64,000 bases of DNA from Auanema rhodensis. Its lineage: Eukaryota; Nematoda; Chromadorea; Rhabditida; Rhabditidae. The stretch is taken from contig OZ059897.1 of assembly GCA_964057225.1 (NCBI GenBank), positions 1,178,001 to 1,242,000 of the forward strand. Direction: 5' to 3'. The position numbers and the translations under genes are program-made. Position 1 is the stretch's first letter, and the number at the start of each line of letters is the position of its first letter. The notes below the pieces were generated by a model that was given only the letters and a program-made list of their open reading frames with translations, ran no database searches and had not been told where the DNA came from. Below, one piece after another: positions 38,314-52,865 of this stretch.

Positions 38314-40524
38314 CTCTAGCTGGTTTTCAATTTTTATGAGATTTTTCATCATCTTACAACAAATTCAATTGAATCTAACATGAATCATTTTTTCGTTTTG
38401 AAAAGCATTGAATATCATTGTTCCTTGTAATATTGGATTTGATTATTTCTTTGTTAGCTTTATGATTTTTGCTACTGTATAGCTTCAGTTTGCTGCTCTA
38501 GCTGGTTTTCAATTTTTATGAGATTTTTCATCATCTTACAACAAATTCAATTGAATCTAACATGAAATAATTATTCGTTTTGAAAAGCATTGAATATTAT
38601 TGTTCCTTATAATATTGGATTTGAATATTGCTTCGTTAGTTTTATGATTTTTGCTACTACATGTCATGTGTTTACTGCTCTAGCTGGTTTTCAATTTTTA
38701 TGAGATTTTTCATCATCTTACAACAAATTCAATTGAATCTAACATGAATTATTTTTTCGTTTTGAAAAGCATTGAATATCATTGTTCCTTGTAATATTGG
38801 ATTTGATTATTGCTTTGTTAGCTTTATGATTTTTGCTACTGTATAGCTTCAGTTTGCTGCTCTAGCTGGTTTTCAATTTTTATGAGATTTTTCATCATCT
38901 TACAACAAATTCAATTGAATCTAACATGAAATAATTATTCGTTTTGAAAAGCATTGAATATCATTGTTCCTTATAATATTGGATTTGAATATTGCTTCGT
39001 TAGTTTTATGATTTTTGCTACTACATGTCATGTGTTTAGTGCTCTAGCTGGTTTTCAATTTTTATGAGATTTTTCATCATCTTACAACAAATTCAATTGA
39101 ATCTAACATGAAATAATTATTCGTTTTGAAAAGCATTGAATATTATTGTTCCTTATAATATTGGATTTGAATATTGCTTCGTTAGTTTTATGATTTTTGC
39201 TACTACATGTCATGTGTTTACTGCTCTAGCTGGTTTTCAATTTTTATGAGATTTTTCATCATCTTACAACAAATTCAATTGAATCTAACATGAATTATTT
39301 TTTCGTTTTGAAAAGCATTGAATATCATTGTTCCTTGTAATATTGGATTTGATTATTGCTTTGTTAGCTTTATGATTTTTGCTACTGTATAGCTTCAGTT
39401 TGCTGCTCTAGCTGGTTTTCAATTTTTATGAGATTTTTCATCATCTTACAACAAATTCAATTGAATCTAACATGAAATAATTATTCGTTTTGAAAAGCAT
39501 TGAATATCATTGTTCCTTATAATATTGGATTTGAATATTGCTTCGTTAGTTTTATGATTTTTGCTACTACATGTCATGTGTTTAGTGCTCTAGCTGGTTT
39601 TCAATTTTTATGAGATTTTTCATCATCTTACAACAAATTCAATTGAATCTAACATGAATTATTTTTTCGTTTTGAAAAGCATTGAATATCATTGTTCCTT
39701 GTAATATTGGATTTGATTATTGCTTTGTTAGCTTTATGATTTTGCTACTGTATAGCTTCAGTTTGCTGCTCTAGCTGGTTTTCAATTTTTATGAGAATTT
39801 TCATCATCTTACAACAAATTCAATTGAATCTAACATGAAATAATTTTTCGTTTTGAAAAGCATTGAATATCATTGTTCCTTATAATATTGGATTTGAATA
39901 TTGCTTCGTTAGTTTTATGATTTTTGCTACTACATGTCATGTGTTTACTGCTCTAGCTGGTTTTCAATTTTTATGAGATTTTTCATCATCTTACAACAAA
40001 TTCAATTGAATCTAACATGAATTATTTTTTCGTTTTGAAAACCATTGAATATCATTGTTCCTTGTAATATTGGATTTGATTATTGCTTTGTTAGCTTTAT
40101 GATTTTTGCTACTGTATAGCTTCAGTTTGCTGCTCTAGCTGGTTTTCAATTTTTATGAGATTTTTCATCATCTTATAACAAATTCAATTGAATCTAACAT
40201 GAAATAATTTTTCGTTTTGAAAAGCAGTGAATATCATTGTTCCTTATAATATTGGATTTGAATATTGCTTCGTTAGTTTTATGATTTTTGCTACTACATG
40301 TCATGTGTTTAGTGCTCTAGCTGGTTTTCAATTTTTATGAGATTTTTCATCATCTTACAACAAATTCAATTGAATCTAACATGAATTATTTTTTCGTTTT
40401 GAAAAGCATTGAATATCATTGTTCCTTGTAATATTGGATTTGATTATTGCTTTGTTAGCTTTATGATTTTGCTACTGTATAGCTTCAGTTTGCTGCTCTA
40501 GCTGGTTTTCAATTTTTATGAGAA

Positions 40525-42468
40525 TTTTCATCATCTTACAACAAATTCAATTGAATCTAACATGAATTATTTTTTCGTTTTGAAAAGCATTGAATATCAT
40601 TGTTCCTTGTAATATTGGATTTGATTATTGCTTTGTTAGCTTTATGATTTTTGCTACTACATGTCATGTGTTTACTGCTCTAGCTGGTTTTCAATTTTTA
40701 TGAGATTTTTCATCATCTTACAACATATTCAATTGAATCTAACATGAAATAATTTTTCGTTTTGAAAAGCATTGAATATCATTGTTCCTTATAATATTGG
40801 ATTTGAATATTGCTTCGTTAGCTTTAAGATGTTTGCTACTACATGTCATGTGTTTGCTGCTCTAGCTGGTTTTCAATTTTTATGAGATTTTTCATCATCT
40901 TACAACAAATTCAATTGAATCTAACATGAAATAATTTTTCGTTTTGAAAAGCATTGAATATCATTGTTCCTTATAATATTGGATTTGAATATTGCTTCGT
41001 TAGTTTTATGATTTTTGCTACTACATGTCATGTGTTTGCTGCTCTAGCTGGTTTTCCATTTTTATTAGATTTTTCATCATCTTACAACAAATTCAATTGA
41101 ATCTAACATGAATCATTTTTTCGTTTTGAAAAGCATTGAATATCATTGTTCCTTGTAATATTGGATTTGATTATTTCTTTGTTAGCTTTATGATTTTTGC
41201 TACTGTATAGCTTCAGTTTGCTGCTCTAGCTGGTTTTCAATTTTTATGAGATTTTTCATCATCTTACAACAAATTCAATTGAATCTAACATGAAATAATT
41301 ATTCGTTTTGAAAAGCATTGAATATTATTGTTCCTTATAATATTGGATTTGAATATTGCTTCGTTAGTTTTATGATTTTTGCTACTACATGTCATGTGTT
41401 TAGTGCTCTAGCTGGTTTTCAATTTTTATGAGATTTTTCATCATCTTACAACAAATTCAATTGAATCTAACATGAATTATTTTTTCGTTTTGAAAAGCAT
41501 TGAATATCATTGTTCCTTGTAATATTGGATTTGATTATTGCTTTGTTAGCTTTATGATTTTTGCTACTACATGTCATGTGTTTACTGCTCTAGCTGGTTT
41601 TCAATTTTTATGAGATTTTTCATCATCTTACAACATATTCAATTGAATCTAACATGAAATAATTTTTCGTTTTGAAAAGCATTGAATATCATTGTTCCTT
41701 ATAATATTGGATTTGAATATTGCTTCGTTAGCTTTAAGATGTTTGCTACTACATGTCATGTGTTTGCTGCTCTAGCTGGTTTTCAATTTTTATGAGATTT
41801 TTCATCATCTTACAACAAATTCAATTGAATCTAACATGAAATAATTTTTCGTTTTGAAAAGCATTGAATATCATTGTTCCTTATAATATTGGATTTGAAT
41901 ATTGCTTCGTTAGTTTTATGATTTTTGCTACTACATGTCATGTGTTTGCTGCTCTAGCTGGTTTTCCATTTTTATTAGATTTTTCATCATCTTACAACAA
42001 ATTCAATTGAATCTAACATGAATCATTTTTTCGTTTTGAAAAGCATTGAATATCATTGTTCCTTGTAATATTGGATTTGATTATTTCTTTGTTAGCTTTA
42101 TGATTTTTGCTACTGTATAGCTTCAGTTTGCTGCTCTAGCTGGTTTTCAATTTTTATGAGATTTTTCATCATCTTACAACAAATTCAATTGAATCTAACA
42201 TGAAATAATTATTCGTTTTGAAAAGCATTGAATATTATTGTTCCTTATAATATTGGATTTGAATATTGCTTCGTTAGTTTTATGATTTTTGCTACTACAT
42301 GTCATGTGTTTAGTGCTCTAGCTGGTTTTCAATTTTTATGAGATTTTTCATCATCTTACAACAAATTCAATTGAATCTAACATGAATTATTTTTTCGTTT
42401 TGAAAAGCATTGAATATCATTGTTCCTTGTAATATTGGATTTGATTATTGCTTTGTTAGCTTTATGAT
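40525..42468 (+). repeat. Family B 910-bp (5-mer) tandem duplication
   Basis: The sequence from about 40525 to 41558 recurs at 41435-42468 with offset 910 bp. The match includes the private CAACATATTCAATTG (near 40723 and 41633) and CCATTTTTATTAG variants. The match starts after GAGAATTTTC near 40522 and ends where 41559 keeps TTTTTGCTAC but 42469 has TTTTGCTACTG. Confidence 0.8.
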
Positions 42469-43337
42469 TTTGCTACTGTATAGCTTCAGTTTGCTGCTCT
42501 AGCTGGTTTTCAATTTTTATGAGAATTTTCATCATCTTACAACAAATTCAATTGAATCTAACATGAATTATTTTTTCGTTTTGAAAAGCATTGAATATCA
42601 TTGTTCCTTGTAATATTGGATTTGATTATTGCTTTGTTAGCTTTATGATTTTTGCTACTGTATAGCTTCAGTTTGCTGCTCTAGCTGGTTTTCAATTTTT
42701 ATGAGATTTTTCATCATCTTATAACAAATTCAATTGAATCTAACATGAAATAATTTTTCGTTTTGAAAAGCATTGAATATCATTGTTCCTTATAATATTG
42801 GATTTGAATATTGCTTCGTTAGTTTTATGATTTTTGCTACTACATGTCATGTGTTTACTGCTCTAGCTGGTTTTCAATTTTCATGAGATTTTTCATCATC
42901 TTACAACAAATTCATTTGAATCTAATATGAACTATTTTTTCGTTTTGAAAAGCATTGAATATCATTGTTCCTTATAATATTGGATTTGAATATTGCTTCG
43001 TTAGTTTTATGATTTTTGCTACTACATGTCATGTGTTTGCTGCTCTAGCTGGTTTTCCATTTTTATTAGATTTTTCACCATCTTGCAACAAATTCATTTG
43101 AATCTAATATGAACTATTTTTTCGTTTTGAAAAGCATTGAATATCATTGTTCCTTATAATATTGGATTTGAATATTGCTTCGTTAGTTTTATGATTTTTG
43201 CTACTACATGTCATGTGTTTACTGCTCTAGCTGGTTTTCAATTTTTATGAGATTTTTCATCATCTTACAACAAATTCAATTGAATCTAACATGAATTATT
43301 TTTTCGTTTTGAAAAGCATTGAATATCATTGTTCCTT
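42469..43337 (+). repeat. Family B monomers between duplications
   Basis: About five monomers of mixed type, including the first ones here with ATTCATTTGAATCTAATATG and CACCATCTTGCAAC (near 43075). That subtype becomes common downstream. No other feature is visible. Confidence 0.7.
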
Positions 43338-46300
43338 GTAATATTGGATTTGATTATTGCTTTGTTAGCTTTATGATTTTTGCTACTGTATAGCTTCAGT
43401 TTGCTGCTCTAGCTGGTTTTCAATTTTTATGAGATTTTTCATCATCTTACAACAAATTCAATTGAATCTAACATGAAATAATTATTCGTTTTGAGAAGCA
43501 TTGAATATCATTGTTCCTTATAATATTGGATTTGAATATTGCTTCGTTAGTTTTATGATTTTTGCTACTGTATAGCTTCAGTTTGCTGCTCTAGCTGGTT
43601 TTCAATTTTTATGAGATTTTTCATCATCTTATAACAAATTCAATTGAATCTAACATGAATTATTTTTTCGTTTTGAAAAGCATTGAATATCATTGTTCCT
43701 TGTAATATTCGATTTGATTATTGCTTTGTTAGCTTTATGATTTTTGCTACTGTATAGCTTCAGTTTGCTGCTCTAGCTGGTTTTCAATTTTTATGAGATT
43801 TTTCATCATCTTACAACAAATTCAATTGAATCTAACATGAATTATTTTTTCGTTTTGAAAAGCATTGAATATCATTGTTCCTTATAATATTGGATTTGAT
43901 TATTGCTTTGTTAGCTTTAAGATGTTTGCTTCTGCATAGCTTCAGTTTACTGCTCTAGCTGGTTTTCAATTTTTATGAGATTTTTCATCATCTTACAACA
44001 AATTCAATTGAATCTAACATAAATTATTTTTTCGTTTTGAAAAGCAATGAATATCATTGTTTCTTGTAATAATTGATTTGAATACTGCTTTATTAGTTTT
44101 ATGATTTTTGCTACTACATGTCATGTGTTTACTGCTCTAGCTGGTTTTCAATTTTTATGAGATTTTTCATCATCTTACAACAAATTCAATTGAATCTAAC
44201 ATGAATTTTTTTTTCGTTTTGAAAAGCATTGAATATCATTGTTCCTTATAATATTGGATTTGATTATTGCTTTGTTAGCTTTAAGATGTTTGCTTCTGCA
44301 TAGCTTCAGTTTACTGCTCTAGCTGGTTTTCAATTTTTATGAGATTTTTCATCATCTTACAACAAATTCAATTGAATCTAACATGAAATAATTATTCGTT
44401 TTGAAAAGCATTGAATATCATTGTTCCTTATAATATTGGATTTGAATATTGCTTCGTTAGTTTTATGATTTTTGCTACTACATGTCATGTGTTTACTGCT
44501 CTAGCTGGTTTTCAATTTTTATGAGATTTTTCATCATCTTACAACAAATTCAATTGAATCTAACATGAATTTTTTTTTCGTTTTGAAAAGCATTGAATAT
44601 CATTGTTCCTTATAATATTGGATTTGATTATTGCTTTGTTAGCTTTAAGATGTTTGCTTCTGCATAGCTTCAGTTTACTGCTCTAGCTGGTTTTCAATTT
44701 TTATGAGATTTTTCATCATCTTACAACAAATTCAATTGAATCTAACATGAATTATTTTTTCGTTTTGAAAAGCATTGAATATCATTGTTTCTTGTAATAA
44801 TTGATTTGAATACTGCTTTATTAGCTTTAAGATGTTTGCTTCTGCATAGCTTCAGTTTACTGCTCTAGCTGGTTTTCACTTTTTATGATATTTTTCATCA
44901 TCTTACAACAAATTCAATTGAATCTAACATGAATTATTTTTTCGTTTTGAAAAGCATTGAATATCATTGTTTCTTGTAATAATTGATTTGAATACTGCTT
45001 TGTTAGCTTTAAGATGTTTGCTACTATATAGCTGCAGTTTGCTGCTCTAGCTGGTTTTCACTTTTTATGATATTTTTCATCATCTTACAACAAATTCAAT
45101 TGAATCTAACATGAATTATTGTTTTGTTTTGAAAACCATTGAATATCATTGTTCCTTGTAATATTGGATTTGATTATTGCTTTGTTAGCTTTATGATTTT
45201 TGCTACTGTTTAGCTTCAGTTTGCTGCTCTAGCTGGTTTTCAATTTTTATTAGATTTTTCACCATCTTGCAACAAATTCATTTGAATCTAATATGAACTA
45301 TTTTTTCGTTTTGAAAAGCATTGAATATCATTGTTCCTTATAATATTGGATTTGAATATTGCTTCGTTAGTTTTATGATTTTTGCTACTACATGTCATGT
45401 GTTTACTGCTCTAGCTGGTTTTCAATTTTTATGAGATTTTTCATCATCTTACAACAAATTCAATTGAATCTAATATGAACTATTTTTTCGTTTTGAAAAG
45501 CATTGAATATCATTGTTCCTTATAATATTGGATTTGAATATTGCTTCGTTAGTTTTATGATTTTTGCTACTACATGTCATGTGTTTACTGCTCTAGCTGG
45601 TTTTCAATTTTTATGAGATTTTTCATCATCTTACAACAAATTCAATTGAATCTAACATGAATTATTTTTTCGTTTTGAAAAGCATTGAATATCATTGTTC
45701 CTTGTAATATTGGATTTGATTATTGCTTTGTTAGCTTTATGATTTTTGCTACTGTATAGCTTCAGTTTGCTGCTCTAGCTGGTTTTCAATTTTTATGAGA
45801 TTTTTCATCATCTTACAACAAATTCAATTGAATCTAACATGAAATAATTATTCGTTTTGAAAAGCATTGAATATCATTGTTCCTTATAATATTGGATTTG
45901 AATATTGCTTCGTTAGTTTTATGATTTTTGCTACTACATGTCATGTGTTTACTGCTCTAGCTGGTTTTCAATTTTTATGAGATTTTTCATCATCTTACAA
46001 CAAATTCAATTGAATCTAATATGAACTATTTTTTCGTTTTGAAAAGCATTGAATATCATTGTTCCTTATAATATTGGATTTGAATATTGCTTCGTTAGTT
46101 TTATGATTTTTGCTACTACATGTCATGTGTTTACTGCTCTAGCTGGTTTTCAATTTTTATGAGATTTTTCATCATCTTACAACAAATTCAATTGAATCTA
46201 ACATGAATTATTTTTTCGTTCTGAAAAGCATTGAATATCATTGTTCCTTGTAATATTCGATTTGATTATTGCTTTGTTAGCTTTATGATTTTTGCTACTG

Positions 46301-46795
46301 TATAGCTTCAGTTTGCTGCTCTAGCTGGTTTTCAATTTTTATGAGATTTTTCACCATCTTGCAACAAATTCATTTGAATCTAATATGAACTATTTTTCCG
46401 TTTCAAATAGTAGTGAATATCATTGTTTCTTGTAATAATTGATTTGAATACTGCTTTGTTAGCTTTAAGATGTTTGCTACTGTATAGCTTCAGTTTACTG
46501 CTCTAGCTGGTTTTCAATTTTTATGAGATTTTTCATCATCTTACAACAAATTCAATTGAATCTAACATGAATTATTTTTTCGTTTTGAAAAGCATTGAAT
46601 ATCATTGTTTCTTGTAATAATTGATTTGAATATTGCTTTGTTAGCTTTAAGATGTTTGCTTCTGCATAGCTTCAGTTTGCTGCTCTAGCTGGTTTTCAAT
46701 TTTTATTAGATTTTTCACCATCTTGCAACAAATTCATTTGAATCTAATATGAACTATTTTTTCGTTTTGAAAAGCATTGAATATCATTGTTCCTT
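43338..46795 (+). repeat. Family B 3458-bp (19-mer) tandem duplication, copy 1
   Basis: Private markers recur exactly 3458 bp later: TTGAGAAGC at 43491 and 46949, AGCAATGAA at 44043 and 47501, GGTTTTCACTTTTTATG at 44871 and 48329, and CGTTCTG at 46217 and 49675. Between about 43734 and 46795 I saw no differences in the parts compared. The first 400 bp are less well matched. Confidence 0.85.
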
Positions 46796-49700
46796 GTAAT
46801 ATTGGATTTGATTATTGCTTTGTTAGCTTTATGATTTTTGCTACTGTATAGCTTCAGTTTGCTGCTCTAGCTGGTTTTCAATTTTTATTAGATTTTTCAT
46901 CATCTTACAACAAATTCAATTGAATCTAACATGAAATAATTATTCGTTTTGAGAAGCATTGAATATCATTGTTCCTTGTAATATTGGATTTGATTATTGC
47001 TTTGTTAGCTTTATGATTTTTGCTACTGTATAGCTTCAGTTTGCTGCTCTAGCTGGTTTTCAATTTTTATGAGATTTTTCATCATCTTACAACAAATTCA
47101 ATTGAATCTAACATGAAATAATTATTCGTTTTGAGAAGCATTGAATATCATTGTTCCTTATAATATTGGATTTGAATATTGCTTCGTTAGTTTTATGATT
47201 TTTGCTACTGTATAGCTTCAGTTTGCTGCTCTAGCTGGTTTTCAATTTTTATGAGATTTTTCATCATCTTACAACAAATTCAATTGAATCTAACATGAAT
47301 TATTTTTTCGTTTTGAAAAGCATTGAATATCATTGTTCCTTATAATATTGGATTTGATTATTGCTTTGTTAGCTTTAAGATGTTTGCTTCTGCATAGCTT
47401 CAGTTTACTGCTCTAGCTGGTTTTCAATTTTTATGAGATTTTTCATCATCTTACAACAAATTCAATTGAATCTAACATAAATTATTTTTTCGTTTTGAAA
47501 AGCAATGAATATCATTGTTTCTTGTAATAATTGATTTGAATACTGCTTTATTAGTTTTATGATTTTTGCTACTACATGTCATGTGTTTACTGCTCTAGCT
47601 GGTTTTCAATTTTTATGAGATTTTTCATCATCTTACAACAAATTCAATTGAATCTAACATGAATTTTTTTTTCGTTTTGAAAAGCATTGAATATCATTGT
47701 TCCTTATAATATTGGATTTGATTATTGCTTTGTTAGCTTTAAGATGTTTGCTTCTGCATAGCTTCAGTTTACTGCTCTAGCTGGTTTTCAATTTTTATGA
47801 GATTTTTCATCATCTTACAACAAATTCAATTGAATCTAACATGAAATAATTATTCGTTTTGAAAAGCATTGAATATCATTGTTCCTTATAATATTGGATT
47901 TGAATATTGCTTCGTTAGTTTTATGATTTTTGCTACTACATGTCATGTGTTTACTGCTCTAGCTGGTTTTCAATTTTTATGAGATTTTTCATCATCTTAC
48001 AACAAATTCAATTGAATCTAACATGAATTTTTTTTTCGTTTTGAAAAGCATTGAATATCATTGTTCCTTATAATATTGGATTTGATTATTGCTTTGTTAG
48101 CTTTAAGATGTTTGCTTCTGCATAGCTTCAGTTTACTGCTCTAGCTGGTTTTCAATTTTTATGAGATTTTTCATCATCTTACAACAAATTCAATTGAATC
48201 TAACATGAATTATTTTTTCGTTTTGAAAAGCATTGAATATCATTGTTTCTTGTAATAATTGATTTGAATACTGCTTTATTAGCTTTAAGATGTTTGCTTC
48301 TGCATAGCTTCAGTTTACTGCTCTAGCTGGTTTTCACTTTTTATGATATTTTTCATCATCTTACAACAAATTCAATTGAATCTAACATGAATTATTTTTT
48401 CGTTTTGAAAAGCATTGAATATCATTGTTTCTTGTAATAATTGATTTGAATACTGCTTTGTTAGCTTTAAGATGTTTGCTACTATATAGCTGCAGTTTGC
48501 TGCTCTAGCTGGTTTTCACTTTTTATGATATTTTTCATCATCTTACAACAAATTCAATTGAATCTAACATGAATTATTGTTTTGTTTTGAAAACCATTGA
48601 ATATCATTGTTCCTTGTAATATTGGATTTGATTATTGCTTTGTTAGCTTTATGATTTTTGCTACTGTTTAGCTTCAGTTTGCTGCTCTAGCTGGTTTTCA
48701 ATTTTTATTAGATTTTTCACCATCTTGCAACAAATTCATTTGAATCTAATATGAACTATTTTTTCGTTTTGAAAAGCATTGAATATCATTGTTCCTTATA
48801 ATATTGGATTTGAATATTGCTTCGTTAGTTTTATGATTTTTGCTACTACATGTCATGTGTTTACTGCTCTAGCTGGTTTTCAATTTTTATGAGATTTTTC
48901 ATCATCTTACAACAAATTCAATTGAATCTAATATGAACTATTTTTTCGTTTTGAAAAGCATTGAATATCATTGTTCCTTATAATATTGGATTTGAATATT
49001 GCTTCGTTAGTTTTATGATTTTTGCTACTACATGTCATGTGTTTACTGCTCTAGCTGGTTTTCAATTTTTATGAGATTTTTCATCATCTTACAACAAATT
49101 CAATTGAATCTAACATGAATTATTTTTTCGTTTTGAAAAGCATTGAATATCATTGTTCCTTGTAATATTGGATTTGATTATTGCTTTGTTAGCTTTATGA
49201 TTTTTGCTACTGTATAGCTTCAGTTTGCTGCTCTAGCTGGTTTTCAATTTTTATGAGATTTTTCATCATCTTACAACAAATTCAATTGAATCTAACATGA
49301 AATAATTATTCGTTTTGAAAAGCATTGAATATCATTGTTCCTTATAATATTGGATTTGAATATTGCTTCGTTAGTTTTATGATTTTTGCTACTACATGTC
49401 ATGTGTTTACTGCTCTAGCTGGTTTTCAATTTTTATGAGATTTTTCATCATCTTACAACAAATTCAATTGAATCTAATATGAACTATTTTTTCGTTTTGA
49501 AAAGCATTGAATATCATTGTTCCTTATAATATTGGATTTGAATATTGCTTCGTTAGTTTTATGATTTTTGCTACTACATGTCATGTGTTTACTGCTCTAG
49601 CTGGTTTTCAATTTTTATGAGATTTTTCATCATCTTACAACAAATTCAATTGAATCTAACATGAATTATTTTTTCGTTCTGAAAAGCATTGAATATCATT

Positions 49701-50253
49701 GTTCCTTGTAATATTCGATTTGATTATTGCTTTGTTAGCTTTATGATTTTTGCTACTGTATAGCTTCAGTTTGCTGCTCTAGCTGGTTTTCAATTTTTAT
49801 GAGATTTTTCACCATCTTGCAACAAATTCATTTGAATCTAATATGAACTATTTTTCCGTTTCAAATAGTAGTGAATATCATTGTTTCTTGTAATAATTGA
49901 TTTGAATACTGCTTTGTTAGCTTTAAGATGTTTGCTACTGTATAGCTTCAGTTTACTGCTCTAGCTGGTTTTCAATTTTTATGAGATTTTTCATCATCTT
50001 ACAACAAATTCAATTGAATCTAACATGAATTATTTTTTCGTTTTGAAAAGCATTGAATATCATTGTTTCTTGTAATAATTGATTTGAATATTGCTTTGTT
50101 AGCTTTAAGATGTTTGCTTCTGCATAGCTTCAGTTTGCTGCTCTAGCTGGTTTTCAATTTTTATTAGATTTTTCACCATCTTGCAACAAATTCATTTGAA
50201 TCTAATATGAACTATTTTTTCGTTTTGAAAAGCATTGAATATCATTGTTCCTT
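46796..50253 (+). repeat. Family B 3458-bp (19-mer) tandem duplication, copy 2
   Basis: Directly abuts copy 1. Differences cluster in the first 400 bp, for example GTTCCTTGTAATATTGG here against GTTCCTTATAATATTGG in copy 1 near 43515. The match ends near 50254, where CTTATAATATT replaces the CTTGTAATATT of the equivalent site at 46796. Confidence 0.82.
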
Positions 50254-50686
50254 ATAATATTGGATTTGAATATTGCTTCGTTAGTTTTATGATTTTTGCT
50301 ACTACATGTCATGTGTTTACTGCTCTAGCTGGTTTTCAATTTTTATGAGATTTTTCATCATCTTACAACAAATTCAATTGAATCTAACATGAATTATTGT
50401 TTTGTTTTGAAAACCATTGAATATCATTGTTCCTTGTAATATTGGATTTGATTATTGCTTTGTTAGCTTTAAGATGTTTGCTACTGTATAGCTGCAGTTT
50501 GCTGCTCTAGCTGGTTTTCAATTTTTATTAGATTTTTCACCATCTTGCAACAAATTCATTTGAATCTAATATGAACTATTTTTTCGTTTTGAAAAGCATT
50601 GAATATCATTGTTCCTTATAATATTGGATTTGAATATTGCTTCGTTAGTTTTATGATTTTTGCTACTACATGTCATGTGTTTACTG
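50254..50686 (+). repeat. Family B monomers between higher-order units
   Basis: Ordinary family B monomers, one with the CTTGTTTTG-like variant ATTGTTTTGTTTTG near 50396 and a TAGCTGCAGTTTG tail. No other feature. Confidence 0.7.
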
Positions 50687-52865
50687 CTCTAGCTAGTTTT
50701 CCATTTTTATGAGAATAATCTTCCTGTGACAACAAATTCATTTGAATCTAATATGAATTTTTTTTTTAAAAAGCATCGAATATCATTATTTCTTGTAATG
50801 ATGGATTTGAATATTGCTTTGTTAGCTTTAAGATGTTTGCTACTGTATAGCTGCAGTTTGCTGCTCTAGCTGGTTTTCAATTTTTATGAGATTTTTCATC
50901 ATCTTACAACAAATTCAATTGAATCTAACATGAATTATTTTTTCGTTTTGAAAAGCATTGAATATCATTGTTCCTTATAATATTGGATTTGATTATTGCT
51001 TTGTTAGCTTTAAGATGTTTGCTTCTGCATAGCTTCAGTTTACTGCTCTAGCTGGTTTTCAATTTTTATGAGATTTTTCATCATCTTACAACAAATTCAA
51101 TTGAATCTAACATAAATTATTTTTTCGTTTTGAAAAGCAATGAATATCATTGTTTCTTGTAATAATTGATTTGAATACTGCTTTATTAGCTTTAAGATGT
51201 TTGCTTCTGCATAGCTTCAGTTTACTGCTCTAGCTGGTTTTCAATTTTTATTAGATTTTTCATCATGTTACAACAAATTCAATTGAATCTAACATGAAAT
51301 AATTATTCGTTTTGAAAAGCATTGAATATCATTGTTCCTTATAATATTGGATCTGAATATTGCTTCGTTAGTTTTATGATTTTTGCTACTACATGTCATG
51401 TGTTTACTGCTCTAGCTGGTTTTCAATTTTTATGAGATTTTTCATCATCTTACAACAAATTCAATTGAATCTAACATGAATTTTTTTTTCGTTTTGAAAA
51501 GCATTGAATATCATTGTTCCTTATAATATTGGATTTGATTATTGCTTTGTTAGCTTTAAGATGTTTGCTTCTGCATAGCTTCAGTTTACTGCTCTAGCTG
51601 GTTTTCAATTTTTATGAGATTTTTCATCATCTTACAACAAATTCAATTGAATCTAACATGAATTATTTTTTCGTTTTGAAAAGCATTGAATATCATTGTT
51701 CCTTATAATATTGGATTTGATTATTGCTTTGTTAGCTTTATGATTTTTGCTACTGTATAGCTTCAGTTTGCTGCTCTAGCTGGTTTTCAATTTTTATGAG
51801 ATTTTTCATCATCTTACAACAAATTCAATTGAATCTAACATGAAATAATTATTCGTTTTGAAAAGCATTGAATATCATTGTTCCTTATAATATTGGATTT
51901 GAATATTGCTTCGTTAGTTTTATGATTTTTGCTACTGTATAGCTTCAGTTTGCTGCTCTAGCTGGTTTTCAATTTTTATGAGATTTTTCATCATCTTATA
52001 ACAAATTCAATTGAATCTAACATGAATTATTTTTTCGTTTTGAAAAGCATTGAATATCATTGTTCCTTGTAATATTCGATTTGATTATTGCTTTGTTAGC
52101 TTTATGATTTTTGCTACTGTATAGCTTCAGTTTGCTGCTCTAGCTGGTTTTCAATTTTTATGAGATTTTTCATCATCTTACAACAAATTCAATTGAATCT
52201 AACATAAATTATTTTTCCGTTTCAAATAGTAGTGAATATCATTGTTTCTTGTAATAATTGATTTGAATACTGCTTTGTTAGCTTTAAGATGTTTGCTACT
52301 GTATAGCTTCAGTTTACTGCTCTAGCTGGTTTTCAATTTTTATGAGATTTTTCATCATCTTACAACAAATTCAATTGAATCTAACATGAATTATTTTTTC
52401 GTTTTGAAAAGCAATGAATATCATTGTTTCTTGTAATAATTGATTTGAATACTGCTTTATTAGCTTTAAGATGTTTGCTACTACATGTCATGTGTTTACT
52501 GCTCTAGCTGGTTTTCAATTTTTATGAGATTTTTCATCATCTTACAACAAATTCAATTGAATCTAACATGAATTATTGTTTTGTTTTGAAAACCATTGAA
52601 TATCATTGTTCCTTGTAATATTGGATTTGATTATTGCTTTGTTAGCTTTAAGATGTTTGCTACTGTATAGCTGCAGTTTGCTGCTCTAGCTGGTTTTCAA
52701 TTTTTATTAGATTTTTCACCATCTTGCAACAAATTCGTTTGAATCTAATATGAACTATTTTTCCGTTTCAAATAGTAGTGAATATCATTGTTTCTTGTAA
52801 TATTGGACTTGAATATTGCTTTGTTTGCTTTAAGATTTTTGCTACTACATGCCCTGTGTTTACTG
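50687..52865 (+). repeat. Family B 12-mer unit in the left domain
   Basis: The divergent monomer opening CTCTAGCTAG with GAGAATAATC and CCTGTGACAAC occurs at 50687 and again at 52866, 2179 bp apart. What follows each, including AAAAAGCATCGAATATC at 50766 and 52946, matches for about 370 bp or more. The second copy is cut off by the inversion breakpoint at 53405. Confidence 0.75.

Larger units (their letters stand above)
38132..40677 (+). repeat. Family B dimer zone (about 364 bp)
   Basis: The two tail variants mostly alternate: CATGTCATGTG tails before 38314, 38678, 39042, 39588, 39951, 40315 and 40678, and TATAGCTTCAG tails before 38496, 38860, 39406, 39769, 40133 and 40496. The alternation slips near 39042-39224. 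The monomers also alternate at other sites (GATTATTGCTTTG versus GAATATTGCTTCG), so the working unit is a dimer. Confidence 0.75.
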
